This document shows, one piece after another, positions 23,464 to 34,839 of a stretch of DNA of 64,000 nucleotides. The position numbers were made by a program, and so were the translations under genes. The notes below the pieces were generated by a model. That model searched no databases. It was given only the letters and a program-made list of their open reading frames with translations, and was not told the origin of the DNA. Every line of letters begins with the position of its first letter. Position 1 is the first letter of the stretch. Source of the DNA: Silurus meridionalis (lineage: Eukaryota; Chordata; Actinopteri; Siluriformes; Siluridae); assembly GCF_014805685.1 (NCBI RefSeq), contig NC_060909.1:4765792-4829791 (forward strand), given 5' to 3'.

Positions 23464-23744
23464 GGGCACCTTAACCATCCATATTTCTCCTAAAGCTGCA
23501 TTGTCTATTATTTTAATTATTTTTACAAATTAATGCGAGCTTTTTTCATGCTACGATTCCAGACTCATAGCAATTTTTTTTTTACCAGCCATGAAATAGG
23601 GTGGTGCTGTAGCTTACCAGCTCTCCAAATGAGACACCATATATACTACATGATCAAAGTTTAGGTACACCAACTGTTCCAGCCTTATGAAAGGTGAAAA
23701 AAGGTGCTTTATAAGTGTGACATGTACAGTGTGACATGTACAGC

Positions 23745-23940
23745 ACAGTGAAATTATTTCCTCTTATATCCCGGTGATGTTAGGAAGCTGGGGGCAAAAT
23801 GCAGGGTCAACCATGATACAGTGCCCCTGGAGCATGAAGCATTTCTCAAGGGCCCAAAAAGTGGCAGCTTGGTGATATCAGGGTTTGAATCCAAAACCTT
23901 CCGACTTCAGTAACCCTATCAACTGAGCTATTACCTCTCT
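23745..23940 (-). mobile_element. tRNA-derived SINE, decayed
   Basis: On the minus strand it has 'GATAGGGTTACTGAAGTCGG', a TTCAAACCC-type B box and 'TTGGGCCCTTGAGAAATGCT', the pattern of the other SINEs in the window. Confidence 0.5.
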
Positions 23941-24002
23941 CATATGAATTCTCTCCTAAACTGTTACCAGAGAGTTGGAAACACCCTTGTATCTGATGTC
24001 TT

Positions 24003-24415
24003 TGGATGAAGAAGAACCTGGAGCTCAATGCTGTTAAAACAGTGGAGATGGTGATAGACTTCAAGAAGAACACAGCGCCACCATCATATCTCAGGACCTC
24101 AAGTAGGAGCTGAGCATTATCTCTCTAATTAAAAACAGCACACCAGAGGTTGTACTTCCTGTGTCAGTCCCCAAAGTAAATAATGGAGTCTATACTCACC
24201 TCCTCATCACCCTCTGGTACACTGCTGCTACTGCTAAAGAAAAAGGCAGACTGACATTTTGCTGGGAAGGTGATTGGCTGCAATCTGCCACCTCTACAGG
24301 ATCTGTATAATTTCGAGACCCTGAAGTTGGCAGCTAGGATTGTGACAACTTCTGGCAGGAGGTTACAGTCCATCAGGACCAAAACCTCACACCACAAAAA
24401 CAACTTATTTTCCTT
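24003..24415 (+). pseudogene. Non-LTR retrotransposon (LINE) 3' fragment
   Basis: It encodes KKNLELNAVKTVEMVIDFKK, which matches the '(L)N..KT.emvvDFr' region after the reverse-transcriptase core of LINEs. Later phrases such as ATTGGCTGCAATCTGCCACC and GGAGGTTACAGTCCATCAGG are typical of the C-terminal part of fish L2/Rex-type elements. Only the last few hundred bases remain, as is usual for 5'-truncated LINE insertions. Confidence 0.6.
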
Positions 24416-25208
24416 TAGCTTGAAGAGCACAAATCTCCACAAGCACACTCCAAAAGCTAGTGGATCATCTTCACAGAAGAGTGAAAGCCATTATAACAGC
24501 AAAAGATGCCTAAATGTGGATTAAGATTCACATTCAAAAAGCACACAAATCTTATGGTCAGGTGTCCACAAACTTTTGTGCATACAGTATATGTATTTAA
24601 AAAAGGAAAATAAATTGTGAAAATATTGAATGACTAAGGGACATGGATTGTGTTTGTTTCTAGTTTCTATGTAATGGAATGGAACAAAACAGAATCATAC
24701 ACATGATCAAGATGAACAAAAGAAACAGCATTGGAAGACAAAATGGGGACCAAAATGCAGTGAACCGTGAGCTTAGATACAAGTGGTAACTAAACATAAA
24801 TTAGAGAATAGTGCAGTCATGTGACATGAAATTTAGTTCCCTTTCAGGAACTCAAGCCACGTCGGAACACTTTAGGAACGTGACTGCGTTGTCCATGCTC
24901 TGAGTAATGAGTCAAATCAGTCAAAATTGAAGACAGGCTGTCACCGGCGGGGCGACGTCACGACCAGGGAGTATAAAGCGCACCTGGAGAGAAGACTGCT
25001 TCAACTTCTGTTGTGTTCATGAAGCACTCTGTGTGAAATGTAATGTTTGTCTGTCTGTTTGTAAAAAAAAAAAAAAAGCATTTAGAATTGTGTGCTTCTC
25101 CCTGTCCTCGCTTCATTTCGTGAAGGGATACACACAGCTTGTGTATGGCTTCTTTGAGAGTGGAGCATGCAATTTTGGCTCTCGAGAGATTGCTAACACT
25201 GCGCCCGC

Positions 25209-25685
25209 ATGCCTATGCGGCTGCTCCGCTCCCAGCGGGTGCTCTTTGAGAAGAACGCCCCCACTCCTGGCGGTTCCGCTCCCATTCTTGCTGAGGCACT
25301 CCGGTTCCTGGGGTTTGCTTATAGATCCTGGGCGCAGCTTTTCTTGTCCCGCCTCTTCAGCACCAAGACCGCAGTTTATTCCAATGTGTCTGGGTTTAGG
25401 GATTATGGCTATAGTGTCATGCCACGGGTTGAAGAGACGCTAGCACGCTATCTCTCCCTGGGTGTGGCATCTTCCCTAAAACCCCCGACATTACCCACCA
25501 AGCCCCTGCGCACTACCTCGACGCTGGTGGGTAAGGCTTATGCCTCAGCAGGTCAGGCCGCTGAGTGTTTGCACACCATGTCGGTACTGCAGACATACCA
25601 AGCTGACCAAGAGACCGGACAGGGACAAGGTCATGGTGCTGGACGCCCCACTCCCTCCTTTGGGCTTGTTCGGCGACACCGTTGA
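25209..25685 (+). pseudogene. DIRS gag-like ORF remnant
   Basis: The frame carries MPRVEETLARYLSLGVASSL, then LPTKPLRTTSTLVGKAYASA and LHTMSVLQTYQAD. I recognise this block from the first ORF of fish DIRS elements, just before reverse transcriptase. The frame is lost after about 25620. Confidence 0.65.
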
Positions 25686-25889
25686 TTCAATAGTCGACCG
25701 GTTCCGTCGCATAGCCCTAACCCCAACACAGCACTTCGTACCGCCAAGTGCAAAGACAGAGCGGACCAGAAGGTCTCTTTCTAGAGCTGCGTTTGGGCAC
25801 TGCCCCGGCTCTAGACACACCGGAGGTCAGTCTCGAGAGACTGATACCCTTAAGGGAGAATCTGGCAGCCTGGAGGGCTTTGCCAGACG

Positions 25890-26950
25890 TGTCTACGCGA
25901 TTAAGTTCGGGTCTCACCAGGTCAATGTAAGAAGCATGCAGGCTCTGGTCCTGGAACGAGAAGTATATACTCTCCTGAGGAAGGAGGCCATTGAGGTGGT
26001 CCCTCAGAGAGTCCGGGTTCTACAGCCAGTACTTCATAGTTCCCAAAAGGACAGTGGGTTGTGTCCTATCCTAGATCTACGTCAGCTGAACCGCTCTTTA
26101 ATAAGGCTCCGATTTAGGGTCCGGTTTAGGGTAGCAGGTCGTGTCTCAGATCAGATCTGAGGATTGGATTGTCACAGTAGATTTAAAGGATGCGTACTTT
26201 TACATACCCATCCTCCCTTCTTACAGGAAGTTCCTGAGTTTTGCTTTTGGGGTCAAAGCATTCCAATATCGGGTTCTTCATTTCGGCCTTGCCCTGTCAC
26301 CCCACACCTTTACAAAGTCTGGCTCCAATGAGACTTCAGGGCATCTGTATCCTCAATTATATTGACGATTGGTTGATATTAGCTCAATCAGAGCAGTTAG
26401 CAGTCTGGCATCAAGATGTCGTTCTCGCTCACATAAAGGAGCTGGGCTTTCGGGTGAATACCTGGAAGAGTGTGCTTTCTCGATTACAGAGAACCACCTT
26501 TCTCTGCATCATTTGGAATCTGGTGACTATGTGCACACAGTTTTCCTCTGCACACAAAGCGTCCATCCTCATGGCGGTCAGGAAGGTCAGAGAAGGACAG
26601 TCACTCACTGTAAAGCAGTTCCAGAGACTGCTTGGGCTTATGGCAGCAGTGTCCAGTGTCATTCCACTTGGCCTCCTGTACATGAGACCCCTTCAGTGGT
26701 GGCTTAGAGCCCGGGGTCAGGATCCAAGCCCGAGAAGTGGCGCCTCCACCCCCAGGTGGTGGAGCGTTTTTTGGAGATTTTGGCAAAAGCCCTATGGTTC
26801 TCCCTATATCCACCTGCCCCTTTGGAACTGGATGCTGTGGCACAACTGTGGCCGAGGCTGCGTCTTGACGCCTTCCCCCATCACGCTGTTTTTGGGAGTT
26901 TTGGAGAGAATTTGCTGGGATGGAGTCCGTCTCCTCCTGGTAGCTCTGCG
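25890..26950 (+). pseudogene. DIRS reverse transcriptase / RNase H, frameshifted
   Basis: 'CPILDLRQLNRSL' precedes 'VTVDLKDAYFYIPILPS' (first catalytic aspartate) and 'YRVLHFGLALSPHTFTK'. After a frameshift near 26320 comes 'LNYIDDWLILAQSEQ', with the YxDD catalytic box intact. Further on, 'VKQFQRLLGLMAAVSSVIPL' and 'LLYMRPLQWWL' are the connection to the RNase H-like part typical of DIRS. At least two frameshifts (near 26130 and 26320) separate the motifs. This is a retrotransposon gene, not a cellular one. Confidence 0.82.
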
Positions 26951-26967
26951 GTGGTCTTTCCACCGAG

Positions 26968-27303
26968 GTGGTAGAGACCTTTCTCCAATCCAGAGCTTCC
27001 TCCACAAGGAGATTGTATGCCATGAGATGGCATCTGTTCACTGCATGGTGCTCTCGGCACCGATTCGACCCAGTCCTCTGGCCGGTTGGTTTAGTGCTGG
27101 AGTTTCTTGGTGTATCACACCCCCGTGTCTGGGCATTCACTGGGCAGAGACCCATTCCTGACGTGTTTTCTCCACTGCACCCTCCGGTGTGTCTCAGAGT
27201 GCCTGGTTGGGACCTGGTAGTGTTGGAGGCTCTATCTAAACTCCCCTTTGAGCCTTTGGCCGAGAGTTCAAGACCGTTTTCTTGCTGGCCATCTGCACTC
27301 TGA
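26968..27303 (+). pseudogene. DIRS tyrosine recombinase, N-terminal remnant
   Basis: 'FLQSRASSTRRLYAMRWHLF' and 'WPVGLVLEFL' are the start of the core-binding domain of DIRS tyrosine recombinases. The frame stops at 27301. The DNA that follows (up to about 27590) has short similar stretches, but the catalytic R-H-R-Y region is not seen. Confidence 0.7.
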
Positions 27304-27950
27304 GGAGAGTAGGTGATTTACAGGCCCTCTTTGTGGCCCCTTTTTTTTCCTGAAGTTTACTAAGGTGCACTCAGACAAAGGGCCCTAAGGTGCCCTCGGT
27401 TAACCCACGACCTGGCAGGCTCAAGGCATTCAACCCTCCTTCATTCCTGACCCCAGACCGGGAGAGGTTGAACCGGTCCGAGCGCTGGACTGTTACATTC
27501 ATCGTACAAGTCCCTGGAAAAAGTCAGAACAACTTTTCATCTAGTCAGGGACACTAGTCAGGGACTGGTCGGTGTGGTGTTATTGGACTCTCGTTCTCAA
27601 AGTGTTCCGATGCAGCTCGAGTTCCTGAAAGGAAACGTCTCTAGGTTACATATGTAACCCTAGTTTCCTGAGGGAACAAGATGCTGCATTTCTAGTCACA
27701 CCTCCGGCGCCCCTTCAGTGCTTCCTTAATGGTTACAGAAACTGAAGCATTCTTCTCTTCAGGTGCGCTTTATACTCCCTGGTCGTGACGTCACCCCGAT
27801 GGTGACAGCCTGGCTTCAATTTGTACTGATTAGACTCATTTACTCAGAGCATGGACAACGCAGTCACGTTCCCAAAGCGTTCCGACGCAGCTTCTCATTC
27901 TCTCGGGGAACTAGGGTTACATACGTAACCTGGAGATGTTTTGTAGGATT

Positions 27951-28060
27951 AACTGAGAATGACCCTGTCAGTAGAAAATGGTTATTAATTTTCTCTTTTT
28001 TCTTTCTTTCTTTCTTTCTTTCTTTTTTTCTTTCTTTCTTTCTTTCTTTCTTTTTTCTAC
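27951..28060 (+). repeat. (CTTT)n tract next to the DIRS end
   Basis: CTTT runs at about 28001-28053 lie just downstream of the DIRS right terminal repeat. Confidence 0.9.
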
Positions 28061-28264
28061 TTGATGATTTTTTTCTTTCTTTTTAATCTGTTAGTTATTT
28101 TGTGTTTTTTTTTTTTATTCGTTTTTATAGAGTACATTTTAGTATTCATTTTCCTTCTTTTATTTCTTTCTTTCTTTCTTTCTTGCTTTCTTGCTTTCTT
28201 GCATTCTTTCTTTTACAATCTATTTCATTATTTTCCCTTTTTCTCTTTGCCCCCTCTTTATACA

Positions 28265-28510
28265 GTATATGCATCCAAAAAAAAAATGCTGCGTTGGTTT
28301 TATTCAGAAGCAGGAAGGCATCAAGTCATGTGTGAAGTAAAAGTATGTACTGAATACCGTTATTCAGCTGACTGTAAGGCAGCATAAACATACAGGACAT
28401 TTCACTGGCCTATATACAGTATAACCCATAATTCTGTTGGTCAACCAGCTTGTGAAAAATCTGTCAACAACAGGGGAACAGTTTATAGTCACTAAGGAAC
28501 CATTTAAAGT
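28265..28510 (+). repeat. Dispersed direct repeat, copy 1 (about 245 bp)
   Basis: Phrases such as CTGTAAGGCAGCATAAACAT, CATAATTCTGTTGGTCAACC and AGCTTGTGAAAAA recur in the same order and strand at 30995-31255. No coding or inverted-end structure is seen. Confidence 0.7.
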
Positions 28511-28644
28511 CCACTGTAAATCACACTTTTCCAAATCCCAAAGATGTTTTACTGGATTCAGATCCAGTGACTGTGTAGGCCATGGAAGAACATCAGATTC
28601 ATTGAGATTTTCATGAATCCTGATGAGAAATTTTGCTTTCTGGC

Positions 28645-28790
28645 ATCAGGAAGGTGTTAGTTCAATGGTTAGGATGTTGGATTTCAGTTTAAATCCCAGC
28701 AACACCAAGCTGCCGGTGCTGGGCCCTTAAGCAAGGCCCTTAAATGAGATGAGGGACTGCACTTTCCATGCTTGGCTGATACAATTGCAA
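28645..28790 (+). mobile_element. tRNA-derived SINE, truncated
   Basis: The head 'GTTAGTTCAATGGTTAGGAT' is followed by 'TTTAAATCCCAGCAACACCA', 'GGTGCTGGGCCCTTAAGCAA' and 'GGCCCTTAAAT', where it stops. Confidence 0.6.
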
Positions 28791-29849
28791 CCCAGTGTGC
28801 CCTTCTGCTTTTTCTGCCCATCCACCTCAAAGTTTGAGATACATTGCTGTTTACCAGTCATACAGATTAGATAGAATTCCTGATGGGTTTTTTTCCCCTT
28901 GTGCATTTTGTTCAGGTGTCATATTCAGGTGTGGTGTAATTTGGTTCAATTGCAATGAGAAATTCATTCACCCTGAATAAACAGGAAGTGAAGTAAACCT
29001 GCCATATATTTTGAGTTGCAGCATTTTTCAAAGTGTGAGCTGCTGAACAGAGCCACAAGTCATAAACTGAGCTAGCGGAGTGTAGAGCTACAGAAATGCA
29101 AAGTGTTCTGGACAGTTTAGCAATTTCCCCTATAAAGTATCTATCTATTTATATGTACTAAAAGACAAACACTGGGTACAATGCACAATACAGTATGGTT
29201 TAATTATTTACAGAATCATTTAACCATTCCTGAATCTTTGTTACTCAAGCTCGAGTGATCAATGCACACTACCCACGGCTGAAAAAATTGAATTGTTTTT
29301 TTTTTAAATACATTTTCAGCCTTACACTCACTATACTTACTGTTTTTCTATGATTTAATTATGTGCTCTGTGTGCATCCGTACCAAATCAAATAGCAAAC
29401 CTACAAAAGGTATCAATTTTCACTCTGGATTCAGAGCCGGTAAACAGACTAACAGGTGTGGAGCGGCCTGAAATACACAGCTTGAAGCAGTCTAATGGTA
29501 AAAATTCCCTCAGAGGGAAAAGAATGATGATTGAGGGATGCAGTGAATAATAAAAAAAAGTTTTTTATGACATGCAGTAGGTAAAAAGTCATGTTAGTAA
29601 GTACTGAAAAAGATCAATATTAACAGAGTAAGGAAATGTATGTAAGGAAGTTTGAGACTGGTGGCCAACATTGAATAAAACCACAAACACAGCAATGTTA
29701 GGAAAAAATGTATACATATTTGGTAACTATAAACTGCTCCTTTTGCTTTCTGATCTTTTTTTTCTTGTACTTTATGTTGCCTCATAGTCAGCTGCATTTA
29801 TTTCGAATTAGATTTTCTCCTGCCTCTGAATAAAGCCAAGGCAAAGTGA
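28791..29849. other. Intronic DNA, no gene seen
   Basis: No recognised element or exon. Confidence 0.5.
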
Positions 29850-30035
29850 GGTGTAGGTGATAGCCCAGTGGTTAAAATGTGCGACATCTAATTAAAAGGT
29901 CATGAGCTCAAAATCCCAGCACTCCTAAGCTGCCAACGCTGGGCCCCCGAGCAAGCCCCTTAACCCTCAAATTAGATAATTGTAAGTTGCTCTGGATATG
30001 GGCGTCTGCCAAATATTGTAAATGTAAGGCAGTAT
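29850..30035 (+). mobile_element. tRNA-derived SINE, nearly complete
   Basis: The head 'GTGATAGCCCAGTGGTTAAA' is followed by a B-box region 'GTCATGAGCTCAAAATCCCA', then 'GCTGGGCCCCCGAGCAAGCC' and the tail 'GGGCGTCTGCCAAATATTGT'. It is the best preserved of its family here. Confidence 0.7.
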
Positions 30036-30094
30036 TTATTTTGGACATTTTAGATTTAGATGAATAAAAAAACACACACAAAAAAAACAATATA

Positions 30095-30560
30095 CGAGGG
30101 GCGTTTAAGTCAAACCAGGAATTGTAATGTAACAGGTCTAAAAATGGATGTTAGCATGGCAGCAATACATGAGGTAGTAAGTGGCTAGCGTTTCCTGTTG
30201 CTGAAAGGCGTCGCACAAGTCGCCGGCCGGTCCAGAGACTATTAATCAAGATGGCAGTCAACAGTGTTAGTGCGTGCATGGAACATTGTGTGGTGAAGTT
30301 TCTTGCAAAAAAAGGCGTAAAACCTAAAGATATCTACAAAAGATATCTACAAAGCAAAGTACCGTGACGAGACACTTAGCTGCAGTCGGGCATTTGAATG
30401 GTGTAAACGTTTCGATCGTCTGTCAGTGATGATCCCAGTCATGGTTCAGGATTACTGAAAAATCTTTCTATGCCGAATTTTTCTAGGCATTAGTTCAACT
30501 CTGGGATAAGTGTATAAATGTAGCAAGGGAGTATGTCCAAAAATAAATGCAGTTTTCACT
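30095..30560 (+). pseudogene. Mariner-family transposon, internally deleted
   Basis: The left end (CGAGGGGCGTTTAAGTCAAA) matches the end of the copy at 7889-8462. It encodes VVKFLAKKGVKPKDIYKRYL and SCSRAFEWCKRFDRL, the mariner N-terminal helix-turn-helix pattern. It then jumps to the 3' end region (ALVQLWDKCINVARE-like). The catalytic D-D-D/E core has been deleted. Confidence 0.65.
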
Positions 30561-30994
30561 CCTTGAAAAACATTTTTATTTTTTATTTTATAAATTCAAA
30601 AGTCCTGAGACTTGAACACCTCTTATGCAATAGATATTAAGAAATATGATAATGATATAAACAAAAAAAAAAACAGATAATAAACAAGACTTGAACATCT
30701 TGAATTCTACTTTGACTTGACACCTTTCTGCCTCAAAAAAAAAATTTTGATGCAAAAAGTGACAATAAAAACAAACAAAACACAATCATAAATATGAACA
30801 AGTTCAACCAAGCCAGAGCAATAAAGAAAACATGGGAAAACAAAACAAGATACAACAGATGCGGTGAACCGCATGTTGCTGCTGGGAAATGTAGTTCTGT
30901 GGCATAAACCTGGGTTAGTAGAAAAGGGTTATCAATCCTTCTCTTTCTCACAAACACACAATTGATATTATTATTTCTCTTTGGTCCTCTCTTT

Positions 30995-31255
30995 ATAGGT
31001 GCATCCAGAATAAAAAAATTTTGCCTTGATTTTATTAAGGAAGGCAGAAAGGCATTGAGGCATGATTGAAGGAAATGTATCCCTTGAATGCTCTTATTCA
31101 AGCAACTGTAAGGCAGCATAACCATACAGGATGCCTCAATGGTCTAAATTCGTTTTTACAATACTATAGATCTCATAATTCTGTTGGTTAACCAGCTTGT
31201 AAAAAAACATTAAAAATTGCCTGGCAACAAGCAAGAGAAAAGTTTCTAGTCAAGG
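30995..31255 (+). repeat. Dispersed direct repeat, copy 2
   Basis: It shares ordered blocks with 28265-28510 (CTGTAAGGCAGCATAACCAT, CATAATTCTGTTGGTTAACC, AGCTTGTAAAAA). By eye roughly three quarters of positions agree. Confidence 0.7.
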
Positions 31256-33788
31256 AATATATATTATTATATTATTATTATAAATTTTTTTTAATGAAAT
31301 TGGTGTTGTTCAGCTCAGCCTTTACAGTCATCTGTATCAGTAAATCTGATCTAGTCCAAAACCTCAGAAATGTGGTAGAATGGAGATTCCCTGCAAAAAA
31401 AAAAAATAAATAAAAATCACCAGGAATGGCGTGAAGCGATCACGTCAACATGAATCACAACCTCAAAAGGAATACCTTCCCCAGTATTGCTTTCCTGTTT
31501 CTAATGAAGTGCTTTTGCTTAGAAAACACATCTCCTTATTAGATACTGAAGGAAGCAAGGGATTTATTGCTTCATCTCTTTTTATTTCTGTCTTTTTCAA
31601 TCCCTTCTCTGTCCTTTCTCTCCTATTTACCCCTTCATTTCCTTCACACACTTCTTCTGTATCCCCAGCTCTCTGTTTATCTCTTATACAGCTATCTTAC
31701 ACACACATTCTCCCTGGCATGGTGTCCACCATGTGCATTATTGGGCTGGGACTTGTCCTCATCTCCAGCTGTGCACAGTTTGTTGTTTTTATTTCTTTCA
31801 TTTTGTCCATATTTTTTATCTTTATCCAATTCTATATCCATTCCTCTGCTAGTGTTTTTTCCCTCTGCTGATGCTATGAGCAACATTAAGGCAGCTTGTA
31901 TTGTACATGAAACGTGGTGGATTTTTTTGTTGTTGTTGTTTGTGTTGTTTTTTTTTTCTTTAAATACCCGCTGCTAACATTTACGCAGTGTTTGAGTAGC
32001 GGTAATTGGCGAGACTTAAAGATTATTAGTTTCCCGTGTGTGTTGCAGCACAGCCCATCTGTTTGTCTTGGAGAACGCTGTCACCACAGCGGTGTAACGT
32101 TGGTGTTGAGTGGTGTGTTTGTCTTTAATCACAGAGGCATTAATATGCCGTTGACAGACAGACACTTAAAATACATGCGATTCCGAAGCTCACATGATTA
32201 GTGTGATTTCTTTTTTTTTCTGACTTTTCTCTATTTTTTTTTTACCCAACGCCTATATATTTCATTTGGTAATCAGTGCTTTATCTGTGTATCTTTGGTC
32301 TTTCTATTCCTTCTCTCTCTCTGTCTGACTAATATGCATCTGCATTGATTTATTTAAAGCATGTATTATAATAGTCTTGCCAGCAATCTGTGCGTTATCA
32401 TATATTGTCTCCTGTGGCAGGCTAATGTGACTCATGTGAAGCATCACGGCTCGGCGTCCCGTGTATTTTATTAAGCTTCGATCCTGAAAACGATGCCGCG
32501 CTCATCTCCCATGCAGAGCTAGGTTTCTCCCCCGCTGCTCTCCTGTCAATTACCCCAGCAACAGTGCTAATTGATGTGATGCGATGCTGCCTATTTAGCA
32601 TTTGCCTGTTTTTTTTTATTTATTTTATTTATTTTATTATTTTTTTACGATTGGATTATCACCAGCAAAAGCTCAGCAGGAATTTCCAGCAAAGACGGCC
32701 TTACATTATCATCTCCGCATCAAGATGAGAGGAAGCGACAAGCAAAACATTCTACTGTGTTCCGAAAACGATGTGTATAATTAAACGGTTTTTCGGAGTC
32801 AGCCTCCAGTCTGGGGAACAAATTGCCGCATGGTTGTGCATGCAAGCCAAAGAAAGTCTCATTTGTTGTTGTTAATTGGGGTTTGTTTGTGAATTGTGTG
32901 ATTAGACAGGGGGAAAAAATGATACAGAATGCCTATTGGAGAGTCTTTCAATCCTGTCAGATAACAAGCAGCAAAAGATGCAAAAGAGAAAAAAAAAAAA
33001 AAACAATGCAGATGTAGGATTTCAATAACCTGTCCAGATCTGAGGGTCTCAACCCTTTCTTTTTTTTCCATATCAAATTAGATGCATGGCATTGAATTTC
33101 AATGAGCTTCAACACTGATGTATAACCCAGTGCTTTATTAACCGATGCTCCTCAGTACACAGAAGCTACAGGGGTAATAGAGGAGTTTATGGGGTGCATT
33201 CAAAGGCATGCTGGGTCTCAGTGGAAATGTCCAAAATCAGCTCTGCACCACCCAAGGCAAAAAAGCAAGCGTACACCACTATATCTTTAATTGACAGGAA
33301 GATTGTGGCTCTTTTGATTGAATCGATAAGTCTCCTAAGGATTGAATATGTCCGCTAAGGGCTACGTATACCCCTATATCAATAACAGAATGAATAGTTT
33401 ATCGGCAGACCTTGAAGTTAAAGCTCGCTTTAGATAAACTTTACCCTGGCAAATGCTTGTCAGTGCAAGCGAATTAGGGGGTGGGTGGTGGTTTGGGGGG
33501 GTGAATGGGAAAAAAACCTCAGTGCCTTCCAGCTTGGCTGTTTTGTTTGGCTCCGGTGCTCATGTCATGACAAAAGAGGTAGCATTTTAAATGCAGGAGA
33601 GTAAATTATGCACTCTGGGACTTGTGTGGAAAGCTTCAGAAAATAAAACGAATGGTTAGTTGTACGAAAGGAAAGCCGAGTACTTGTATGCATGCACACA
33701 CAATCAGGTAGATTTCTCCTGTTAGCCTATTACACTTGATAAAGGCCTCTATAGACTAAAACTGTTGCTGGTGTATTTTTGAAATCGA
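31256..33788. other. Intronic DNA; complex stretch at 31980-32770
   Basis: There is no exon. About 31980-32770 is comparatively unique, with motifs such as GTCAATTACCCC, GTGCTAATTGATG and GGCATTAATATGCC. It could hold conserved regulatory DNA, judged from composition only. The hydrophobic open frames at 31431-31977 have no domain and no splice support. Confidence 0.3.
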
Positions 33789-33972
33789 TGACTTTTTACG
33801 GCATTCGGCAGACGCACTAATCCACATCGACTACCAATTATCTCTTTTATATGCAGTAACTGCGCAGTTGAGAGTCAAGGGCCTTGCTCAAGAGCCCAGC
33901 TTGGTGGTGCCGCGATTTGAACACTGAACAAAAGTCTTAACGTCTTAACTTCTGTTACCTCTTCGCCTGCAT
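33789..33972 (-). mobile_element. tRNA-derived SINE, decayed
   Basis: It begins with the inverse tail 'GGCATTCGGCAGACGCACTA', contains 'AAGGGCCTTGCTCAAGAGCC' and ends in a damaged tRNA-like head. Confidence 0.6.
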
Positions 33973-34017
33973 TTGTTCTTATTCAGTCACTTATTCTTAA
34001 CCCAGACAAAAACAGTA

Positions 34018-34210
34018 TTTACATTTATTTTATTTGGCAGAGTGCCTTCCCCAGGGCAACCTACAGTGATCTCATTTATACAGCGTAAAAGTTGAAGGCT
34101 ATGTTTAAGGGTCTAGCAGTGGCAGCTTGGCGGTGCTGTGATTCAGACCCACAACCTCCTGATCAGCATTTTAATCCCTGAAATTCCATTTCCCACATTA
34201 TATTACTAAT
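34018..34210 (-). mobile_element. tRNA-derived SINE, decayed
   Basis: It carries the inverse pattern: TTTGGCAGAGTGCCTTCCCC, GGCAGCTTGGCGGTGCTGTG, CACAACCTCCTGATCAGCAT. It lies directly after another copy in the same orientation. Confidence 0.55.
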
Positions 34211-34334
34211 GGTCATAGGTTCAAGCAACAGCATCAACAAACTGGGCTCTGACGCTAACCTCGTAACAAGCTATATAACAATAGAACAAGCTTTGAGGCA
34301 ATGCCCAGTGTTAAAAGGGCTATACAAATAAAAA

Positions 34335-34560
34335 GGAATTGAACTGAACCATTGTCTCAAAGCAGCTTTACAAAGATAAAGCGGTAATAAAAAGTTTCTA
34401 AGATATACATCTGTTTCTTATAATTGTAAGTTTATCCTTAACGAGTGAACCATTGGTGACTGTGGTGAGGAAAAAGTCCCTGAGATGACATGAGGAAGAA
34501 ACCTTGAGAGGAACCGGACTCTAAAACAAAACCCATCCTGCCATTGGTGGCACCAAATGT
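34335..34560 (+). mobile_element. Interspersed fish repeat ('AAACCTTGAGAGGAACCGGA')
   Basis: It contains CATTGTCTCAAAGCAGCTTT, ACAAAGATAAAG and AGAAACCTTGAGAGGAACCG. Related pieces lie at 41088-41165, 52880-52940 and 57545-57650. It is a common teleost repeat whose class I cannot name. Confidence 0.55.
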
Positions 34561-34642
34561 CCATTCATTACAGTTCCATCATTGTTAAGGGGTGCAGTAA
34601 CATGTGCTTAAACTGTTCATGCAACCTGTGGTCCTGAGCCAT

Positions 34643-34776
<134 letters not shown>

Positions 34777-34839
34777 ATAGATAGATAGACATAGATATAG
34801 ATATAGACATATATGCACACATTATGTACACACATTATA

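Larger units (their letters stand above)
23645..24600 (-). mobile_element. Fish MITE split by SINE and LINE insertions
   Basis: The left part (CATGATCAAAGTTTAGGTACACC, later CCTAAACTGTTACCAGAGAG) and the right part (GCACAAATCTCCACAAGCAC to TGGTCAGGTGTCCACAAACT) match the two halves of the MITE at 50921-51432. They are separated by a SINE (about 23745-23940) and a LINE fragment (about 24003-24415). Confidence 0.55.
24836..27931 (+). mobile_element. DIRS-type tyrosine-recombinase retrotransposon, degenerate
   Basis: It is bounded by long inverted terminal repeats: 24836-25031 and 27711-27931 share GCGCTTTATACTCCCTGGTC in inverse orientation. Near the right end, 27595-27705 is an internal complementary region that joins copies of both outer ends, as in DIRS1. 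Between them lie, in order, a gag-like frame, a reverse transcriptase with RNase H-like remains, and the start of a tyrosine recombinase. The length of about 3.1 kb is well under that of intact fish DIRS elements (about 5-6 kb). Frames are broken at several places, so it is dead. Confidence 0.85.

Noticed and set aside
26429..27155. Minus-strand frames of 84 and 184 codons in the DIRS element
   Set aside because: They are shadows of the + strand reverse transcriptase and recombinase remnants, with no domain of their own.
31431..31977. Hydrophobic frames of 146 and 136 codons
   Set aside because: Pyrimidine-rich intronic DNA gives Phe/Leu/Ser-rich frames in any register. There are no conserved motifs, splice sites or start context.
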